A stretch of DNA of 64,000 bases from an uncultured Anaerolineales bacterium (GTDB taxonomy: Bacteria > Chloroflexota > Anaerolineae > Aggregatilineales > Aggregatilineaceae): positions 41,531 to 105,530 of the forward strand of contig CAKZOB010000053.1 of NCBI GenBank assembly GCA_937135955.1, written 5' to 3'. Position 1 is the first letter of the stretch. Each line of letters opens with the position of its first letter. Under the pieces are notes generated by a model, which had not been told where the DNA came from, did not search any database, and worked only from the letters and a program-made list of their open reading frames with translations. Shown piece after piece: positions 60,940-64,000 of the stretch. A program made the translations under genes and the position numbers.

Positions 60940-61754
60940 CCGCCGCCGAGGCGGAAGTCTCGCCGAACGCTGTCAGCCTGGTGCGGGACGCGCTGCGAGC
61001 GAGCGGCGCGCGCCTGCTCAACCTGACGCTGGCGCTGAGCATCTTCGCCGCCTGCTGGACGGCGCTGGCCGCCGCGCTACGCCGCGACATCATGCCCTAT
61101 CCCTGGGAAGTGCTGCCGGTCTTCGTCAGCGAGATGCAGGGCGACTTGTGGAATCACATGGTCGCCAGCGCAGGGCGGGTGCTGAAAGCTACCGCGCTGG
61201 CCACGCTGATCGCTACGCCGGTGGGCCTGGGGCTGGGACAGATTCGCCTGCTCAACCGCATCTTCTCGCCGCTGATCGGGTTGGTGCATCCCATCCCCAA
61301 GATCGTCTTCCTGCCGGTGATCCTGGTGATCATGGGTATCGGCGAGACATCCAAAGTTTTCCTGATCGCGCTGATCCTGTTTTTCCAGATTCTGGTAGTG
61401 GTGCGCGACGAAGCGGCCAGCCTGCGCCCGGAACTGATTCAATCGGTGCGCTCGTTGGGAGCGGGCCGACGGGCGCTATTCCGCTTCGTCTATCTACCGG
61501 CGTCGCTGCCCGCGGTGCTGACCGCGCTGCGCGTTTCGGTGGGTACGGCTATCGCTGTGCTGTTCATCGCCGAACAGTACTCCACGCGCCAGGGTCTGGG
61601 CTACTACATTGTCACCCTCACCTGGCAGCGTCTGCGCTTCGAGAAGATGTACGCGGGCATCCTGGCCATGTCGCTGCTGGGGCTGATCCTCTACCTGGCC
61701 GTAGATGCGCTGGAGCGCATTGTCGGGCGCTGGCGGCACGCCGGCGAAAGCTGA
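60900..61754 (+). CDS. ABC transporter permease (NitT/TauT, SsuC/TauC type)
   Basis: The 284-residue membrane protein has about six hydrophobic segments and the coupling motif EAASLRPELIQSVRSLGAGRRALFRF. IPKIVFLPVILVIMGIGETSK is typical of SsuC/TauC. The start is uncertain: ATG 60900 overlaps the ATPase gene by 40 nt, and a GTG at 60981 is an alternative. It forms the channel with the adjacent ATPase. Confidence 0.83.
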   Translation: MHRTTHVDGSGPLTAAEAEVSPNAVSLVRDALRASGARLLNLTLALSIFAACWTALAAALRRDIMPYPWEVLPVFVSEMQGDLWNHMVASAGRVLKATALATLIATPVGLGLGQIRLLNRIFSPLIGLVHPIPKIVFLPVILVIMGIGETSKVFLIALILFFQILVVVRDEAASLRPELIQSVRSLGAGRRALFRFVYLPASLPAVLTALRVSVGTAIAVLFIAEQYSTRQGLGYYIVTLTWQRLRFEKMYAGILAMSLLGLILYLAVDALERIVGRWRHAGES

Positions 61755-61932
61755 CCCTCTCCTTTGCCGGTACCTCAGCTCGACGGTCGTGCCGGGTGCT
61801 CGAACGACCCGAATATATTTTGCACGCACTCTCGCGCCAGATGCGCCTGTACGGCAGGCCGCATCCCGCGTATACTAACGTACATGCGCCGGTGAAACTG
61901 GCGACGGGTCTCTGCACAGTCTGTCTTTAAGG

Positions 61933-62745
61933 ATGATTCAGAAAACCATGTCTGGTGTCCGCACTTCACCCATTCTGCCGCCCGATCAGCGCCCGGCCTG
62001 GGAGACAATTCGGCCTATGCCCGCCTCGCGAGTTTCGCAGCGCAAGCCGATCATTGTCGGGCACCGTGGCGCTGCCGGCTTGGCTCCGGAAAACACGCTG
62101 CCCGCGTTCCAGGTGGCCATTGACCTGGGCATTGACGGCATTGAGTTTGACGTACAGCGTTCCAGGGATGGGGTGCCCATTGTCTTTCACGACGAAGACC
62201 TGGAACGCCTGACCAATGACACGGGTAAACTGTTCGACAGAACCCTTGACGAACTGCGGGCGCTTGAGATCAAGACGGATCACAGCGCGTACACGGGCGT
62301 ACACATCCCCACTTTGCAGGAAGTGCTGGGGTTCGTGCAGCAAGCCGAACAACTGCTGATGATCGAGCTGAAAGAGCCGTGGCGCTTCCCCGGCATTGAA
62401 GAACAGGTTGTCACCCTGATTCGGCGCTATGATCTGGTCGAGCGCACTCAGATTCGCTCGTTCTATCATGAAGCGTTGCACACGGTGCACCGGCTCGCCC
62501 CAGAGATCGCTGTGTCCGAATTGTGGCTGGATCGTCTGCCAAAGGACGACGAGGTGATCTATAAGACGGTCAACGCCCATCATGTTCTCTACACGCCGGC
62601 GGAGATCGAGCGGTTGCATCGGCGCGGCGTACAGGTGACCGCCTGGACAGTGGACGATCTGCAAGAGGCTCAGCGACTGAAGGACGCTGGCATTGACGGG
62701 CTGACGACGAATTATCCTGATCGGCTGCTGAAGCTCTTCGAGTGA
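61933..62745 (+). CDS. Glycerophosphodiester phosphodiesterase
   Basis: The 270-residue TIM-barrel enzyme hydrolyses glycerophosphodiesters. IIVGHRGAAGLAPENT has the active-site His-Arg, GIEFDVQRSRDGVPIVFHDEDLERLT has the acidic metal ligands, and LLMIELKEP and GLTTNYPDRL complete the family. No signal peptide is seen. Three Met codons near the start (61933, 61951, 62017) are possible; the family core begins near residue 39. A hairpin terminator follows. Confidence 0.9.
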   Translation: MIQKTMSGVRTSPILPPDQRPAWETIRPMPASRVSQRKPIIVGHRGAAGLAPENTLPAFQVAIDLGIDGIEFDVQRSRDGVPIVFHDEDLERLTNDTGKLFDRTLDELRALEIKTDHSAYTGVHIPTLQEVLGFVQQAEQLLMIELKEPWRFPGIEEQVVTLIRRYDLVERTQIRSFYHEALHTVHRLAPEIAVSELWLDRLPKDDEVIYKTVNAHHVLYTPAEIERLHRRGVQVTAWTVDDLQEAQRLKDAGIDGLTTNYPDRLLKLFE

Positions 62746-62749
62746 ACGA

Positions 62750-62778
62750 ACGCGCGGCTCCCAGGCCGCGCGTATTTA
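62750..62778 (+). terminator. Terminator after the phosphodiesterase gene
   Basis: The 9-bp arms ACGCGCGGC and GCCGCGCGT around TCCCAG are followed by ATTTATC. It lies 5 nt after the stop. Confidence 0.65.
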
Positions 62779-62794
62779 TCAGCGGGGAAGTGGG

Positions 62795-63268
62795 ATGCGC
62801 TATCTGATAGACGGGCATAACCTGATCGATCGGCTACCCGACATCGGCCTGAGCAACCCCGACGACGAGGCCCGGCTGGTGGAGCGACTGAAGAGTTTCT
62901 GCGCCCGCCAACGCAGCTATTGCACGGTCGTCTTCGACCGCGGGCTGCCAGGCGGCACGGCGCGCGACCTGAGCAACAGCCAGGTAGAGGTCGTCTTCGC
63001 CCATAGTGGTACCAGCGCCGACCGGGTCATCATCGCGCGGCTGCGCAAGGCACGCGACCGGAAAGGCATCACTGTGGTGAGCAGCGATCAAAACATTGTC
63101 GCCGAAGCGCAGCGGTTGAAAATCGCGGCGATTTCGTCGGCTGAATTCGCGCGGCGGATGGGTCAGCCGACGAGCGCCCCGAACACAGACGATAAGCCCT
63201 CGGATCGCCCCCTGACGCGCGACGAACTCAGCGAGTGGGAGCGTCTCTTTGGCGGTGGTGAGAGGTAA
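62795..63268 (+). CDS. NYN/PIN-like nuclease-fold protein (YacP type)
   Basis: The 157-residue protein has the acidic residues of the NYN fold: YLIDGHNLID (Asp6), TVVFDRGLPGG (Asp48 region) and VVSSDQNIVAEAQ. It may be an RNA-cleaving enzyme. The tail (PLTRDELSEWERLFGG) is hydrophilic. GGGGAAGTGGG precedes the ATG. Confidence 0.8.
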   Translation: MRYLIDGHNLIDRLPDIGLSNPDDEARLVERLKSFCARQRSYCTVVFDRGLPGGTARDLSNSQVEVVFAHSGTSADRVIIARLRKARDRKGITVVSSDQNIVAEAQRLKIAAISSAEFARRMGQPTSAPNTDDKPSDRPLTRDELSEWERLFGGGER

Positions 63269-63369
63269 CGGCCCTTTGCGTCAGGTGCCCGTCGCGCAGG
63301 CGTAAGGGCGCTCTCACCTTCTTCTCATGATTCTTTCACTTAGGATTCAGATAGCGGGTCTACCATAAT

Positions 63370-63547
63370 GCGTGAAAGCGTCTCTTCCTGATCGGATGCA
63401 GTGGCTCATGTACTGGGATGGAAGTGGCTTGACGTAAAGGGAGACGCTTGGGCCTAGCATGCACGGAGATGCGCGTCGCCGGTAGCGATGTTAGGCCAAC
63501 CAACAGAGTCGCTTGTGGTGCCCCCCCTCGCCGCAAGCGGCTCTTTT
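63370..63547 (+). ncRNA. Candidate structured RNA upstream of tRNA-Pro
   Basis: Four paired units lie in a row. AAGCGTCTC (near 63377) pairs with GAGACGCTT (near 63441), with CTTCC/GGAAG and CAGT/ACTG inside. GGCCTA pairs with TAGGCC (63451-63497), with GCAT/ATGC and TCGC/GCGA inside. The final hairpin GAGTCGCTTG/CAAGCGGCTC (63506-63543) ends in TTTT like a terminator. A CATAAT at 63364 is a weak -10. No protein frame is convincing in 63269-63615. It is not matched to a known family. Confidence 0.4.
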
Positions 63548-63574
63548 GCTTGTGCAGGGACTTCAAACATTCCC

Positions 63575-63603
63575 TTGTCAGGGGGTATGCGGGCGAGTAT
63601 ACT
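63575..63603 (+). promoter_or_regulatory. Promoter of tRNA-Pro
   Basis: TTGTCA (63575-63580) and TATACT (63598-63603) are 17 nt apart. The expected start lies about 6 nt before the tRNA. Confidence 0.75.
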
Positions 63604-63615
63604 AGCGAGTCGCAG

Positions 63616-63689
63616 CGGGGTGTGGCGCAGTAGGCTAGCGCGCTGCGTTTGGGACGCAGAGGTCCCCGGTTCAAGTCCGGGCACCCCGA
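63616..63689 (+). tRNA. tRNA-Pro (TGG)
   Basis: The acceptor stem is CGGGGTG (63616-63622) with CACCCCG (63682-63688). The first pair C1-G72 and A73 are typical of bacterial tRNA-Pro. The anticodon stem CTGCG/CGCAG holds loop TTTGGGA with anticodon TGG (63650-63652). The T loop is TTCAAGT. CCA is not encoded. Length is 74 nt. Confidence 0.97.
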
Positions 63690-63699
63690 CACCTTTTAC

Positions 63700-63997
63700 A
63701 GCCACTTTGTACCCTCCCTATTCACGATCCTGTGCGCGGCTTGAGCAGCCTGACAGCGGGATTTTGTTTTGTCCGCTCCGACCCCGCACCGCGACCGCTT
63801 GCGAGCGTTTGAGCCGCCTTGGTGGCCTTCTGGAACAGACCGCCCCCTACACCTTCGAGGTGCAGCCCGCCCGCAACTGGGAGGCGCTGGAGCCGGACGC
63901 CCGCGCCGCCGCCCAGGCGCAGGTCGGGGCGCTGCCCACCCACGAGCACCTGCCCTGCCCGAAGGAGTTGGCGGAGCGGGCGAGGTGGGGAGGGTGA
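63700..63997 (+). other. Possible 3' gene remnant downstream of tRNA-Pro
   Basis: An open frame without a clear start ends at 63997. Its final 75 residues (ERLSRLGGLLEQTAPYTFEV, then QPARNWEALEPDARAAAQAQ) look like ordinary coding sequence and the GC content is high. It may be the tail of a gene brought in next to the tRNA. No family is recognised. Confidence 0.25.
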
Positions 63998-64000
63998 GCC

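Noticed and set aside
63360..63705. Minus-strand frames across tRNA-Pro
   Set aside because: They overlap the tRNA and the structured stretch and show no coding pattern.

Overview
The window is about 64 kb of high-GC bacterial DNA. It is densely coded on both strands, with about 55 protein genes, two tRNA genes and many intergenic repeats. There is no rRNA, prophage, transposase or CRISPR array. Several traits suggest a Chloroflexota (Anaerolineae-like) bacterium: large secreted modular proteins with a recurring 'GGGTISYG' domain, Thr-Pro-rich linkers, a PknB-type kinase with an external domain, an inositol cluster and dispersed 'CCCTCACCCC' repeats. No marker gene here fixes the taxonomy, so this is an inference.

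Layout. 0-7 kb: tRNA-Cys, acetyl-CoA synthetase, a peroxiredoxin-like protein, and a two-gene operon of secreted Cys-rich proteins whose second gene is cut by an in-frame TAA. 7-13.6 kb: myo-inositol catabolism (iolB-iolD-iolE-iolG) behind a LacI regulator, with a visible promoter, an operator and a structured leader. 13.8-20 kb: peptide deformylase, a radical SAM/HhH protein, kynureninase and kynurenine formamidase, two single-domain response regulators and a membrane-anchored protein. 20.5-25.6 kb: a BMP-family nucleoside-type ABC transporter. 26-32.7 kb: two 3-hydroxyacyl-CoA dehydrogenase genes, a permease/beta-propeller fusion, a PAS histidine kinase and dihydrolipoamide dehydrogenase. 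33-41.5 kb: small unknown proteins, a degenerate kinase-like protein, a secreted propeller protein, a Ser/Thr kinase and a membrane glycosyltransferase. 41.6-49.2 kb: a candidate small RNA, two response regulators, a class A penicillin-binding protein, a methyltransferase, a kynureninase gene fragment and a GT4 glycosyltransferase. 49.3-52.5 kb: molybdenum cofactor genes moaA-D-E-C and a thioredoxin-like gene with an in-frame TGA. 52.7-55.4 kb: homoserine kinase, threonine synthase and a Rieske-fold protein. 55.8-61.8 kb: UbiD decarboxylase, UbiA-type prenyltransferase and a NitT/TauT-type ABC transporter whose binding protein carries a C-terminal cytochrome c. 61.9-64 kb: GDPD phosphodiesterase, an NYN-domain protein, a candidate ncRNA and tRNA-Pro.

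The strongest unusual signal is at 52041-52481. The TGA replaces the first cysteine of a CxxC motif. It is followed by a perfect 8-bp hairpin with a G-containing loop, 27 nt downstream, as expected for a bacterial SECIS element. This looks like an unannotated selenocysteine thioredoxin. Next in interest are the binding-protein/cytochrome c fusion beside quinone-type genes, the permease/propeller fusion that has lost its family Cys motif, and the hairpin RNA at about 41.6 kb.

Intergenic space is dominated by at least four dispersed repeat families. Copies of one of them supply the stop codons of two genes.
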